Shown here piece by piece: positions 45,694-54,342 of a stretch of 64,000 bases of DNA. This DNA comes from Longimicrobiales bacterium. GTDB lineage: Bacteria; Gemmatimonadota; Gemmatimonadetes; Longimicrobiales; Gaopeijiaceae. A model generated the notes under the pieces. It did no database searches. It saw only the letters and a list, made by a program, of their open reading frames with translations, and had not been told where the DNA came from. The translations under genes were made by a program, and so were the position numbers. Where the stretch lies: assembly GCA_951813395.1 (NCBI GenBank), contig OX638356.1, forward strand, positions 2,492,501 through 2,556,500, written 5' to 3'. How positions within the stretch are numbered: the first letter of the stretch is position 1; every line of letters begins with the position of its first letter.

Positions 45694-47244
45694 CTACAAG
45701 GGGATGTTACCGTGCTTCTTCGGTGGATTCGAGTCCCGCTTGTCGCGCAACATGTCCAGCGCATTGATCAGTCTGCCGCGGGTGTCGCGCGGATCGATCA
45801 CATCGTCGACGAACCCGTGTGCCGCCGCTACGTACGGGTTCGCGAACTTCTCCCGGTATTCCGCCATTCTCGCCTCGGTCGCCGCCTCCGGGTCTTCGGC
45901 CGCCGCAATCTGCTTGCGGAACAGGATCTCCACGGCGCCCTTCGGACCCATCACCGCGATTTCGGCGGACGGCCAGGCCAGGTTGATATCGCCCCGAACG
46001 TGCTTCGAGTTCATCACGTCGTAGGCGCCGCCATACGCTTTGCGAGTGATGACGGTGACCTTGGGCACGGTCGCCTCGCAGAACGCATAGAGCAGCTTGG
46101 CCCCGTGCCGGATGATCCCGCCGTGCTCCTGCCCGACCCCCGGCAGGAAGCCCGGGACATCTTCGAGGACGACCAGAGGGATGTTGAAGGCATCGCAGAA
46201 ACGCACGAAGCGGGCGCCCTTGTCCGAGGCGTCGATATCCAGAACGCCGGCCAGTACCGCGGGCTGGTTGGCCACGATCCCGACCGAGTGACCCCCGAGA
46301 TGAGCGAATCCCGTGACCAGGTTGCGCGCGAATCCGGCATGGACCTCGTAGAAGTCCCGCCCGTCGGCTATTTCATGGATGACTTCGGTTATGTCGTAGG
46401 GCCGGTTGGGATTATCTGGTATGATCTCCAGTATTTTCTCGCTACGTCGAGCGTGGGAGTCCCGATCTGCGCCGAGAGGTGGGGGCTCGGCGTTGTTGCG
46501 TGGCACATAGCGGAACAGTTCGCGCACGGCCGTCAGGCACTCCGTTTCGCTGTCGTGGGCAAAGTGGGCGACGCCGGATGTCTCGGCGTGAACATCCGCG
46601 CCCCCCAGCCCCTCCATGTCGATTTCCTCGTGCGTCACCGTCTTCACCACCCCCGGCCCCGTCACGAACATGAAGCTCGTGCCCCGCACCATGTACACGA
46701 AGTCCGTGATTGCCGGCGAGTAGACGGCTCCTCCCGCGCACGGGCCCAGGATCACGCTGATCTGCGGGATCACGCCCGATGCAAGAGTATTGCGAAGGAA
46801 GATGTCGGCGTAGCCTCCCAGCGAGACGACGCCTTCCTGAATTCGGGCTCCGCCGGAGTCGTTGAGACCGATCACCGGCGCTCCGTTGCGCAGCGCCATG
46901 TCCTGAATCTTGACGATCTTCTCCGCATGGGCCGCGCCGAGCGACCCGCCGAAGACCGTGAAGTCCTGCGAAAACACGTAGACGAGCCGCCCATGGATCA
47001 TCCCGTAGCCGGTGACCACGCCGTCACCCAGGTGCTTTCGCGAATCAAGCCCGAACTCGGTCGAACGGTGCGTGACGAACCGGTCCAGCTCGACAAAGGA
47101 GTCCTCGTCCAGGAGGAGTTCCAGCCTTTCCCTCGCCGACAGCTTGCCGCGCTCGTGCTGGGCACGAATACGCGCCTCTCCCCCTCCCAGCGCCGCTTCG
47201 CGCTTGAGGGCCTCCAGGCGCTCGATTGATTCGTGCATCGTCAT
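45694..47244 (-). CDS. Acyl-CoA (propionyl-type) carboxylase carboxyltransferase subunit
   Basis: The 516-residue subunit transfers the carboxyl group from biotin to acyl-Co[19 protein letters not shown] and [16 protein letters not shown] in the N-terminal half, and later [24 protein letters not shown] and [14 protein letters not shown], are typical of PccB-type proteins. It lies upstream of the PDZ, biotin carboxylase, carrier and mutase genes on the same strand. Acetyl or propionyl preference is set by few residues that I cannot call here, but the mutase favours propionyl-CoA. Confidence 0.92.
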   Translation of the reverse strand: MTMHESIERLEALKREAALGGGEARIRAQHERGKLSARERLELLLDEDSFVELDRFVTHRSTEFGLDSRKHLGDGVVTGYGMIHGRLVYVFSQDFTVFGGSLGAAHAEKIVKIQDMALRNGAPVIGLNDSGGARIQEGVVSLGGYADIFLRNTLASGVIPQISVILGPCAGGAVYSPAITDFVYMVRGTSFMFVTGPGVVKTVTHEEIDMEGLGGADVHAETSGVAHFAHDSETECLTAVRELFRYVPRNNAEPPPLGADRDSHARRSEKILEIIPDNPNRPYDITEVIHEIADGRDFYEVHAGFARNLVTGFAHLGGHSVGIVANQPAVLAGVLDIDASDKGARFVRFCDAFNIPLVVLEDVPGFLPGVGQEHGGIIRHGAKLLYAFCEATVPKVTVITRKAYGGAYDVMNSKHVRGDINLAWPSAEIAVMGPKGAVEILFRKQIAAAEDPEAATEARMAEYREKFANPYVAAAHGFVDDVIDPRDTRGRLINALDMLRDKRDSNPPKKHGNIPL

Positions 47245-47265
47245 GGGGAACGGCAGCGGCGTCTG

Positions 47266-48558
47266 CTAGCGGGAGTGAGGGCGCGGACCGACCGGACCCG
47301 GCCGCCTCGCTTCAGGGAATTCCGTGTCGACGGGGTGCACCGAGCCGCCATAGATCCGGACCGGGAAATACTCCCGGGTCAGTCGGCCGTCGGCGAAGGA
47401 GTAGCTTCCGGTCACGCCGGTGAAGCGGTGAAGCCGCTCCAGGGCCGCGACAAGGTCCCCGGAAGTGCGCCGACCCGCGCCATAGGCTGCCAGGGCCACG
47501 CGGAACAGGTCGTAGCCCATCGCGGGCACCATGCTGTGCAGCGACCGCCGAAAGTGGCGTTCATAGGCCGCGACAAAGTCGGCGGGCAGGTCCTCGACCG
47601 TGCCCGGAGCCAATGGGCTGACGGAGATTACCCGGTCGGTATGACGGCGGGCGACACTCTCCATGACGGCGGTGCCGGTCCATCCCGCGGTACCGGCTAC
47701 CTGCACCCCGATGGTGTCGAGACCGAAGAAAGCAATCTGCGGAGCGATCAACTCGATGTCGGATGGTGGCGCCGCGACCACCAGCAGCCCGGGAGCGAGC
47801 GACTTCGCCTCGAGAAGCGGCTCCTCGAAGGTCGTGGTCCCGGGCAGGTACTCGATGCGCCTCCGCACCGCGCCGCCCCCCGCCCTGAACGCCTCCGCGA
47901 AGGCTGTCGCTTCAAGCACCTCGCCGGGGCTGCGCGGGTGCATGACGACCGCATCGAAGTAGCCGAGATCCGTCGCGGCGTCGGCGAGTACCAGCCCCGC
48001 AGCGGGATCCCCGGCCCCCATGCTGTACACGCCCCTGTGTCCGTCGGGGAGATCCCGTGCCGTGGGCGAGAGGAACACCAGGTTTCGCGGCGCAACTCCC
48101 GACGCCGCACGTACGTTGGGGGTGGCCAGCGGGCCGAGTATGGCGACTGCACCTCGGGCAGCGAGGGCCGAAACCCCGCGCGCGCTGCCCGACGCCGTGC
48201 CACCGTTGTCTTCAACGATGAGCTGCACGTTCACCCCCGCCCGACGGGCCAGATCGACCGCAACTTCGACACCGTCCAGGAACAGCCGTGCGTATTCCCG
48301 GCTGGACGGCGAGCCCGACATGGGAAGCAGCGCACCAATAACGGGAGCGTCCTGCGACCGGGTCGCGACGTTCAGTGCCGCTGCCTCCGCCATTACCGCA
48401 GGCGGTTTGCCCACGGTACGTTCCGGGACGCCCGGAGGTGTGACGGCAGGTTGGGCAGCGGGCGCACGTGCGGGACTCGGCGTCGAGGCGGCGCAGACGA
48501 GCGAGAAACCGGCGACCATTGTGGCATTGGCCACACGCTGTGCCAATCTCGTGTCCAT
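47266..48558 (-). CDS. Leu/Ile/Val-binding-type periplasmic ligand-binding lipoprotein
   Basis: The 430-residue protein is started at the ATG at 48558, after which VAGFSLVC gives a likely lipobox. A TTG at 48597 that overlaps the rpsA stop is an alternative. The body fits the type I periplasmic-binding fold: IGALLPMSGSPSSREYARLFLDG (leading strand) and ILGPLATPNVRAAS. LpoA-like penicillin-binding activators have the same fold. There are no ABC transporter genes near it, so a sensor or cell-wall regulatory role is as possible as transport. It is followed by the carboxylase gene after 21 bases. Confidence 0.72.
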   Translation of the reverse strand: MDTRLAQRVANATMVAGFSLVCAASTPSPARAPAAQPAVTPPGVPERTVGKPPAVMAEAAALNVATRSQDAPVIGALLPMSGSPSSREYARLFLDGVEVAVDLARRAGVNVQLIVEDNGGTASGSARGVSALAARGAVAILGPLATPNVRAASGVAPRNLVFLSPTARDLPDGHRGVYSMGAGDPAAGLVLADAATDLGYFDAVVMHPRSPGEVLEATAFAEAFRAGGGAVRRRIEYLPGTTTFEEPLLEAKSLAPGLLVVAAPPSDIELIAPQIAFFGLDTIGVQVAGTAGWTGTAVMESVARRHTDRVISVSPLAPGTVEDLPADFVAAYERHFRRSLHSMVPAMGYDLFRVALAAYGAGRRTSGDLVAALERLHRFTGVTGSYSFADGRLTREYFPVRIYGGSVHPVDTEFPEARRPGPVGPRPHSR

Positions 48559-48593
48559 GGTCTTCACAAGAACCCGCCGGTCCGGCCTCCTGA

Positions 48594-50516
48594 TCAATCG
48601 GACGCCGCGGCCTGCTCCCCGGTTGCGTCCGTCGTTTCTTCCCCGGTCGTCCCCGTTTCGTCCGCAGTGGCTTCCGCCGCTTCGTCGGCGGCGACGTCGG
48701 CCACGTCCCCCTCGGCAACGTCCGTAGCGGCCACGTCCTCCACGGCATCCGGGGCTTCGTCCCCGGTGGCATCCACCGCTTCCTCCCCGGTCGCGTCGGA
48801 CCCACGCCCTCTCTCGGGCGCCGCAAGCACTTCAAGTACGATGCGGCGATCAGCCGCGTCGGAGGCGATCACCCGGGCGGGGACTACATCGCCGGCCGAA
48901 TAGCGATCCTCGATTTCATCGGCCGGAACCGCGGAATGAGAGCCCGGCACGAAGCCTTCCACGCCGTCGCCCAGATCCAGAACCAATCCTCTGTCCTGGA
49001 TTCGCACGACGCGGCCATCCTGCTCGTGGTCCTTGTGGAAGCGCGAGACCAGCGCCGGCCACGGATCGTCGTACAACTGCTTGATCCCCAGGGAGATCCG
49101 CTTGTTGTCCGAATCCACATCGAGCACCATGACGTCGACGGTCTCACCCTTTTGCACCACCTCCGACGGATGTTCGACCCGCCGCGTCCAACTCATGTCG
49201 GAAACGTGCACGAGCCCATCGATCCCCGGCTCGATCTCGACGAACGCGCCGAAGGACGTCAGATTGCGCACGGTGCCGGTAAGCCTGGTCCCCGTCGGGT
49301 ACTTGAGCGGCAGGGCCAGCCACGGATCCTCCTCGATCTGCTTCATCCCGAGCGAGATCTTCTGATCCTTCGGATCGACCTTCAGCACCACGGCCTCGAT
49401 CTCGTCCCCGATCGACACCAGCTTGGACGGGTGCCGCACATTGCGGGTCCACGACATCTCGGAAATGTGAACCAGTCCCTCGACGCCCTTCTGAAGCTCC
49501 ACGAACGCGCCGTAGTTCGTGATCGACACCACCTTGCCCCGGACGCGGGCGCCCACGGGATAACGCTCCTCGATATCCGTCCAGGGATACGGCAGCAGCT
49601 GTTTCAGTCCCAGCGAGATGCGCTCCCGGTCCCAGTCGATGTCCAGCACCTTGATGTCGAGTCGCGCGCCGATGTCCACCACCTCGGAGGGGTGGCCGAC
49701 CCGGCCCCACGACATGTCGGTGATGTGGAGCAGGCCGTCGAGGCCGCCGAGATCGATGAACGCCCCGAAGTCCGTGATGTTCTTGACGACGCCCTCCCTC
49801 ACCTGCCCGGTGAGGAGCTCCTTGACCAGCGTGGAACGCTTCTTCTTGCGCTCGCGCTCGAGAATGACGCGCCGCGACACGACGATGTTCCGCCGGCGCT
49901 TGTTCAGCTTGATGATCTTGAAATCGTAGGTATCGCCGATCAGGTCCTCGATGTTCGGGACCCGGCGAAGCGCAATCTGGGAGCCGGGAAGGAAAGCGTC
50001 GACGCCCATGATGTCGACCGTCACGCCTCCCTTGATCTTGCGTGTCAAGAGCCCCTTCACCGGCTGGTCGTTCTCGAACGCGTCCTTGATCAGTTCCCAG
50101 ACCCTGAGGAAATCGGCCTTCTTCTTGGACAGGACGACGACACCGTCTTCGTCCTCAAGGCTCTCGAGGAGGACTTCGACATCCTGTCCCGGCTCGATCG
50201 TGTCGGGGTCCTTGAACTCTTCGAGCGGTACCGCACCCTCGCTCTTGAAGCCGAACTCGAGGATGACGGAAGACTCGGTTGTTCGGAGCACCCTGGCCTG
50301 CACGACCTGACCCTCGCGGATATCGCCGCGGGCGGTCTGGTGCTCGGAGAGCATCGCCTCGAAGTCGTCGCGAGAGATGTCGAGGACTTCTTCGCCGTAT
50401 GGATCGTTGAACAGCTCCGGTGAGATTTCGTCTGGAAGCCCGGAGCCGTCAGCAGGGGTTTCGGTGGTGGGACCGTGGCCGTCGGGGGCCGTTTGAGATT
50501 CCTGGGTTTCGTTCAT
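48594..50516 (-). CDS. rpsA: 30S ribosomal protein S1
   Basis: The 640-residue protein has six S1 repeats, starting near residues 64, 151, 236, 321, 408 and 498; motifs include NITDFGAFIDLGGLDGLLHITDMSW and the paired DMSW/EMSW sites. The start at 50516 (MNETQESQ) skips an unlikely 45-residue extension. A low-complexity acidic tail from about 570 to 640 (Ala, Thr, Asp, Glu) is unusual. S1 binds mRNA on the 30S subunit. In most bacteria it follows cmk; here an IS separates them. Confidence 0.94.
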   Translation of the reverse strand: MNETQESQTAPDGHGPTTETPADGSGLPDEISPELFNDPYGEEVLDISRDDFEAMLSEHQTARGDIREGQVVQARVLRTTESSVILEFGFKSEGAVPLEEFKDPDTIEPGQDVEVLLESLEDEDGVVVLSKKKADFLRVWELIKDAFENDQPVKGLLTRKIKGGVTVDIMGVDAFLPGSQIALRRVPNIEDLIGDTYDFKIIKLNKRRRNIVVSRRVILERERKKKRSTLVKELLTGQVREGVVKNITDFGAFIDLGGLDGLLHITDMSWGRVGHPSEVVDIGARLDIKVLDIDWDRERISLGLKQLLPYPWTDIEERYPVGARVRGKVVSITNYGAFVELQKGVEGLVHISEMSWTRNVRHPSKLVSIGDEIEAVVLKVDPKDQKISLGMKQIEEDPWLALPLKYPTGTRLTGTVRNLTSFGAFVEIEPGIDGLVHVSDMSWTRRVEHPSEVVQKGETVDVMVLDVDSDNKRISLGIKQLYDDPWPALVSRFHKDHEQDGRVVRIQDRGLVLDLGDGVEGFVPGSHSAVPADEIEDRYSAGDVVPARVIASDAADRRIVLEVLAAPERGRGSDATGEEAVDATGDEAPDAVEDVAATDVAEGDVADVAADEAAEATADETGTTGEETTDATGEQAAASD

Positions 50517-50741
50517 GGCATGCATCGCCGGCTGCAAGGCCGGCGCTCCGATACGATTGCCGGCCGGCGGGACGTGCGGGAGGCCGGGTTGAATGAGAAC
50601 AAGGGCAGGACGTGCCTCCCCGCGGAGGCCCGCCGCCGGCGCTTTTCCCATGCACCTCCAAGGGACGACCGGGCTCGCATTGCCGGCCCACGGCCGTTGC
50701 CCGTGGAAAGTACAGTCTTGAACAATAGTGCAAACCGGCCC

Positions 50742-50744
50742 TCA
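50742..50744 (-). other. Relic of the original cmk stop codon
   Basis: Joining the sequence left of the IS to that right of it, with one copy of the GCCCT duplication kept, gives the frame ...GAG GGC TCC CCT TGA. The TGA falls here. The pre-insertion protein would have ended LEGSP. This is an inference from exact removal of the element. Confidence 0.75.
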
Positions 50745-50750
50745 AGGGGA

Positions 50751-50755
50751 GCCCT
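50751..50755. repeat. Left 5-bp target-site duplication of the IS
   Basis: GCCCT directly precedes the left IS end and repeats exactly right after the right IS end, at 52297-52301. Confidence 0.88.
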
Positions 50756-50784
50756 AGTCTTGTCCAACGGCAAATGAGCCTGAA
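50756..50784 (+). repeat. Left terminal inverted repeat of the IS
   Basis: These 29 bases match the reverse complement of 52267-52296 with one gap and few mismatches. The outer AGTCTT and inner ATGAGCCTGAA blocks are exact. A second AAGTGAGCCTGAA copy lies at 50807-50819, perhaps a further transposase-binding site. Confidence 0.88.
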
Positions 50785-50851
50785 CGCGGGGCCGGTTTCC
50801 AGCGGGAAGTGAGCCTGAAGGCCGGGGCGAAGAGATCATTGGAGGATGATC

Positions 50852-52108
50852 GTGACACTTCGCACCGAACGAATCCGGACGCTCGACCAGATGCGCGCCT
50901 TCGTGGAAGGCAACGAATCTGCGGACTTCCAGATCACCGACCGCACTTCCGCCTACGTCTTCGTCCGCCGCACGCTGGTCCGCTTCGAGTACCACGGCCT
51001 CGGGAAGCCCGACAAGGGGCTGGTGAAGCGGTTCCTTGAGAAGGCGACGGGCATTTCCCGCGCCCAGGTCACCCGCCTGATCCGACAGCACCGCCGGACG
51101 GGCCACATCCGCGACCACCGCAACAAGCCCCCGGCCAACGCCTTCCGGCGGCGCTACACGCCCCACGACGCCGCTCTGCTCGCCGAGGTCGACGAAGCCT
51201 TCGGCCAGCCCTCCGGACCCGCCACCAAGGTGGTCCTGCAACGCATGCACGAGGTCTACGGCGACGGACGCTTCGCACGCCTCGCCTCGATCTCCAACGG
51301 CCACATCTACAACCTCCGCAAGACCCGCGCGTACCGGACCGGCCGCCTCACCTTCCGTAAGACCCGGTCCACTCCCATCGCCATCGGGATCCGCCGCAAG
51401 CCGCGGCCGGATGGCAAACCCGGCCATCTCCGCGTCGACACCGTCCACCTCGGCGACCGCGACGACCGGAAGGGCATCTATCTCATCAACGTCGTCGACG
51501 AAGTCACGCAGTTCCAACACCTTGGAGCCGTGCCGCGCATCACCCAGCACTTCCTCGTCCCGCGCCTCGAAGCCCTGCTGGCCGCCTTCCCCTTCACCGT
51601 CCACGCCTTCCATGCGGACAACGGCAGCGAATACGTCAACGGCCGGGTGGCCGCGCTGCTCAACAAGCTCCACGTCGGCGTCTTCACCAAGTCCCGGCCC
51701 CGCCATCCCAACGACAACGCGCTGGTCGAGACCAAGAACGGAGCCGTCGTCCGCAAGTGGCTCGGCCACATCCACGTCCCCCACGCCCTCGTCCCCCAGG
51801 TCAACGCCTTCCTCCACGACCACCTCTGCCCCTTCCTCAACTTCCACCGGCCCTGCCTCTTCCCCACCGAAATCACCAGCCCCACCGGCCGAGTCAAGCG
51901 GCGCTACCGGCAACAGGACGTGACCACGCCCCACGAGCGCTTCAAGGCCCTGCCCGGCGCCGAAGCCTTCCTCCGGCCCGGTGTCACCCTCGGTGCCCTC
52001 GACCAACTCGCCGCCGCAACCACCGACCTCGACGCCGCCCAAGCCGTCCAGCGCTCCCGCGACGAACTCTTCCGCGCCATCGGCCAGTCCAGCAACTCCG
52101 CCGCGTGA
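50852..52108 (+). CDS. IS transposase with rve/DDE integrase domain
   Basis: A GTG at 50852 is six bases past GGAGG, giving 418 residues. The ATG at 50846 touches the GGAGG and is less likely. An N-terminal helix-turn-helix (about 50-90: GLVKRFLEKATGISRAQVTRL) is followed by the integrase core with Asp in RVDTVHLGD (near 197), Asp in HADNGSEY (near 257) and Glu in LVETKNGA (near 294), a D-D-35-E arrangement. The C-terminal part carries many Pro residues and a late TLGALDQLA. No frameshift is seen, so it should be active. Confidence 0.88.
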   Translation: MTLRTERIRTLDQMRAFVEGNESADFQITDRTSAYVFVRRTLVRFEYHGLGKPDKGLVKRFLEKATGISRAQVTRLIRQHRRTGHIRDHRNKPPANAFRRRYTPHDAALLAEVDEAFGQPSGPATKVVLQRMHEVYGDGRFARLASISNGHIYNLRKTRAYRTGRLTFRKTRSTPIAIGIRRKPRPDGKPGHLRVDTVHLGDRDDRKGIYLINVVDEVTQFQHLGAVPRITQHFLVPRLEALLAAFPFTVHAFHADNGSEYVNGRVAALLNKLHVGVFTKSRPRHPNDNALVETKNGAVVRKWLGHIHVPHALVPQVNAFLHDHLCPFLNFHRPCLFPTEITSPTGRVKRRYRQQDVTTPHERFKALPGAEAFLRPGVTLGALDQLAAATTDLDAAQAVQRSRDELFRAIGQSSNSAA

Positions 52109-52215
52109 TCCGACTCGCGCCAACCGCAAGCTTGCCGGAGACCCTCCTGCCTCTCCGGCGTCCCACGGCCCGCCGGTTGCCTCTCTCCCCCGTACAAGGA
52201 GATAATGATACACCC

Positions 52216-54342
52216 TCAACTGCCACCTGCCCCGGGCTCGGGCCTCACCCCTCGCACCTTCTCCGGTTCAGGCTCATCTCCGTATTGGAAAAGACTGCCC
52301 TCCAGCCCCCTTACCAGGCGGACGACAGCCTCCGTTTGCGCCTTCGGGTCCATGTGGGTCGTATCAAGGAGCACGGCATCGCCTGCGCGGACAAGGGGGG
52401 CGAGCGACCGGGACGAATCGCGTTCGTCGCGGCTCTTCAGTCTGTGCGCCTCTTCCTCGATCTTCGCCGCGTCCGGGGGTTCGCCCCGCTGGAGCAGACG
52501 GCGCCGGGCGCGCTCCCGCGGGTGCGCGTCGAGGTAGATCTTCGCCACCGCGTCCGGGAAGACCACGGTGCCCATGTCGCGGCCTTCCGCCACGAGCCCG
52601 GGCCCCTCGGCGGTCGCGCGCTGCAGCTCCAGCAAGTGTTCGCGTACGGCCGCGAGCGCCGAGACGGTGGACACCACGCTGTTGACGCGCGCCGCCCTCA
52701 GTGCCTTCTCGGGCACCCGGGAGCCCCGCATCCGCACCGCCATGGCGCGGCCGTCCCACTCGATCGCGACGTCCAGCGCTTCCAGATCCGCCGGCGTCAC
52801 CGCGCCCGCGGCAATGGAGGGGTCCCGATCGAGGAGTCCCAGCGTGACGGCCCTGTAGAGCGCTCCCGAATCCAGATGCCGGTACCCGAGTTGGCCTGCC
52901 ACGGCCGCAGCGGTCGTGGACTTCCCCGATCCGGCCGAGCCGTCGATCGCCACTACCGTGCACCCGGCCGACCCCGCCGCCGAAACCCCGGGCTCCCGCG
53001 CGGGCTGCGGGGGCCGCCGTGTCCCGTGGCTCATCGCCTCCCACCACGTCCGTACCCGGGCGAGAAGATCCCAGAAGCCGGGAAAGCTCACGCTGGCCGT
53101 GCCCGGATCGTCGATCTGGATGTCGCAGCCGGCCGTGGCGCCGAGGACCCCGAATGCCATTGCGATACGATGGTCGTGAAAGCTCTCGACGACACCCGCC
53201 AGGGGCGCATCGGTCCCCTCGATCTCAAGACCGTCGCCAAGCTCCTCCGCGCGGACGCCGATCCGGCGCAGGTTGGTCGCGAGCGCCGCGATCCGATCCG
53301 ACTCCTTCACTCGGAGCTCACCGGCGCCCGTGATGCGCGAGGTGCCCTCGGCACGTGCCGCCAGGACGGCGAGGATCGGCACCTCGTCGATCATCCCGGG
53401 GATTTCGTCCTCGCCCACCGCCACCGCGCGAAGTGCCCCCGAGTCCCCCGTGACAACCAGGTCCCCGACCGCCTCGCCGCCGGTGGTGCGGCGGCCCTGG
53501 ATGCGGACGCCGGCCCCCATCCGGTCGAGCGCGGGCAGCAGTCCCGTCCGCGTCGGGTTGACGCCCACCGCCTCCACGGCAAGGAGGTCGCCGCACCCCG
53601 CCAGGGCCGCCCACGCCAGAAGGAACGCGGCCGACGAGAAATCGCCGGGAACGTGCATCTGCAACGGTGACAGGCGAGGCGGGGGCTCCGGCACCCTGAT
53701 CGTCCATCCTTCCGCCGCCGCCCCTTCCATCACCTCCACGCCCATCCCCTCGAGCATTCGTTCACTGTGGTCGCGCGAGCGTCGCGGCTCCAGGACCTCC
53801 ACGCCCACGCCGGCCCCCACCGCGGCGAAAAGGATCGCGCTCTTGACCTGTGCGCTCGCCACCCGCCCTTCGTGACGGATCCCGTCCAGGCGCCCGCCCG
53901 TAATCCGGAAGGGCACGACCCCGGGGCGTTCCAGGTACTGGACCGACGCGCCCATTTGCCGCAGCGGGCCCGTGATTCGGTCCATCGGCCGACGCGACAG
54001 CGATTCGTCGCCGGTGAGGACCGCCGTGAGCGGCTGGGCCGCAAGTGCGCCGGCCAGAAGGCGCACGCCGGTGCCGCTGTTGCAGAGATCGAGAGTCCCT
54101 GTCGGACTCGTCCACGAGCGCAGCCCGCGGCCCGCGATGCGCACCACCTGCTCCTCGCCGGCGCCCAGACCGTCGATCTCCACCCCGAGCCTGGCCAGAG
54201 CGCGCCCGGTCGCCACCGGGTCCGCTCCCCGGAGGGCGCCCCCGATGCGGCTCCCGCCGTCGGCCATGGCGCCCAGAATGAGGGCGCGCTGGGTGATGGA
54301 CTTGTCGCCTGGAACGCGGACGCTCAGTCCTGCGGGCCGCAC
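52216..54342 (-). CDS. aroA-cmk: Fused AroA (EPSP synthase) - cytidylate kinase, 3' end replaced by an IS
   Basis: The 708-residue fusion begins at a GTG with a GGAGG site, 19 bases inside tyrA. AroA spans about 5-432: PGDKSITQRA (11-20), LCNSGTGVRLLAG (86-98) and DEVPILAVLAA (319-329) are intact. A Pro/Ala-rich linker follows (436-460). Cytidylate kinase takes 462-680: P-loop GSAGSGKST (468-476), LDSGALYRAVT and AEGRDMGTVVFPDA. An internal ATG for Met438 with GGGAGG just upstream could also give free Cmk. Residues 683-708 are read from the IS end. The product joins shikimate synthesis with CMP phosphorylation. Confidence 0.9.
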   Translation of the reverse strand: MRPAGLSVRVPGDKSITQRALILGAMADGGSRIGGALRGADPVATGRALARLGVEIDGLGAGEEQVVRIAGRGLRSWTSPTGTLDLCNSGTGVRLLAGALAAQPLTAVLTGDESLSRRPMDRITGPLRQMGASVQYLERPGVVPFRITGGRLDGIRHEGRVASAQVKSAILFAAVGAGVGVEVLEPRRSRDHSERMLEGMGVEVMEGAAAEGWTIRVPEPPPRLSPLQMHVPGDFSSAAFLLAWAALAGCGDLLAVEAVGVNPTRTGLLPALDRMGAGVRIQGRRTTGGEAVGDLVVTGDSGALRAVAVGEDEIPGMIDEVPILAVLAARAEGTSRITGAGELRVKESDRIAALATNLRRIGVRAEELGDGLEIEGTDAPLAGVVESFHDHRIAMAFGVLGATAGCDIQIDDPGTASVSFPGFWDLLARVRTWWEAMSHGTRRPPQPAREPGVSAAGSAGCTVVAIDGSAGSGKSTTAAAVAGQLGYRHLDSGALYRAVTLGLLDRDPSIAAGAVTPADLEALDVAIEWDGRAMAVRMRGSRVPEKALRAARVNSVVSTVSALAAVREHLLELQRATAEGPGLVAEGRDMGTVVFPDAVAKIYLDAHPRERARRRLLQRGEPPDAAKIEEEAHRLKSRDERDSSRSLAPLVRAGDAVLLDTTHMDPKAQTEAVVRLVRGLEGSLFQYGDEPEPEKVRGVRPEPGAGGS
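52267..52296 (-). repeat. Right terminal inverted repeat of the IS
   Basis: It pairs with 50756-50784. It also codes for part of the present Cmk C-terminus (SLFQYGDEPE) on the minus strand. Confidence 0.88.
52297..52301. repeat. Right 5-bp target-site duplication of the IS
   Basis: GCCCT, identical to 50751-50755. It lies inside cmk codons Glu681-Gly682. Confidence 0.88.

Larger units (their letters stand above)
50756..52296 (+). mobile_element. Complete insertion sequence, DDE/rve transposase, 1541 bp
   Basis: The element runs between inverted ends that begin AGTCTT and is flanked by a direct GCCCT on each side. It carries one plus-strand transposase gene. The right end covers the last 81 bases of the aroA-cmk reading frame, which now terminates inside it. 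A rve-type transposase with N-terminal helix-turn-helix places it near the IS481/ISNCY (IS1202-like) groups; the exact family is not resolved by eye. Intact ends, the identical duplication and an unbroken gene indicate recent, still functional insertion. Confidence 0.9.

Noticed and set aside
50772-50819. Two GAGCCTGAA copies read as a regulatory direct repeat for rpsA
   Set aside because: Both lie inside the IS left end, and the first is part of the terminal inverted repeat, so they are better read as transposase sites.
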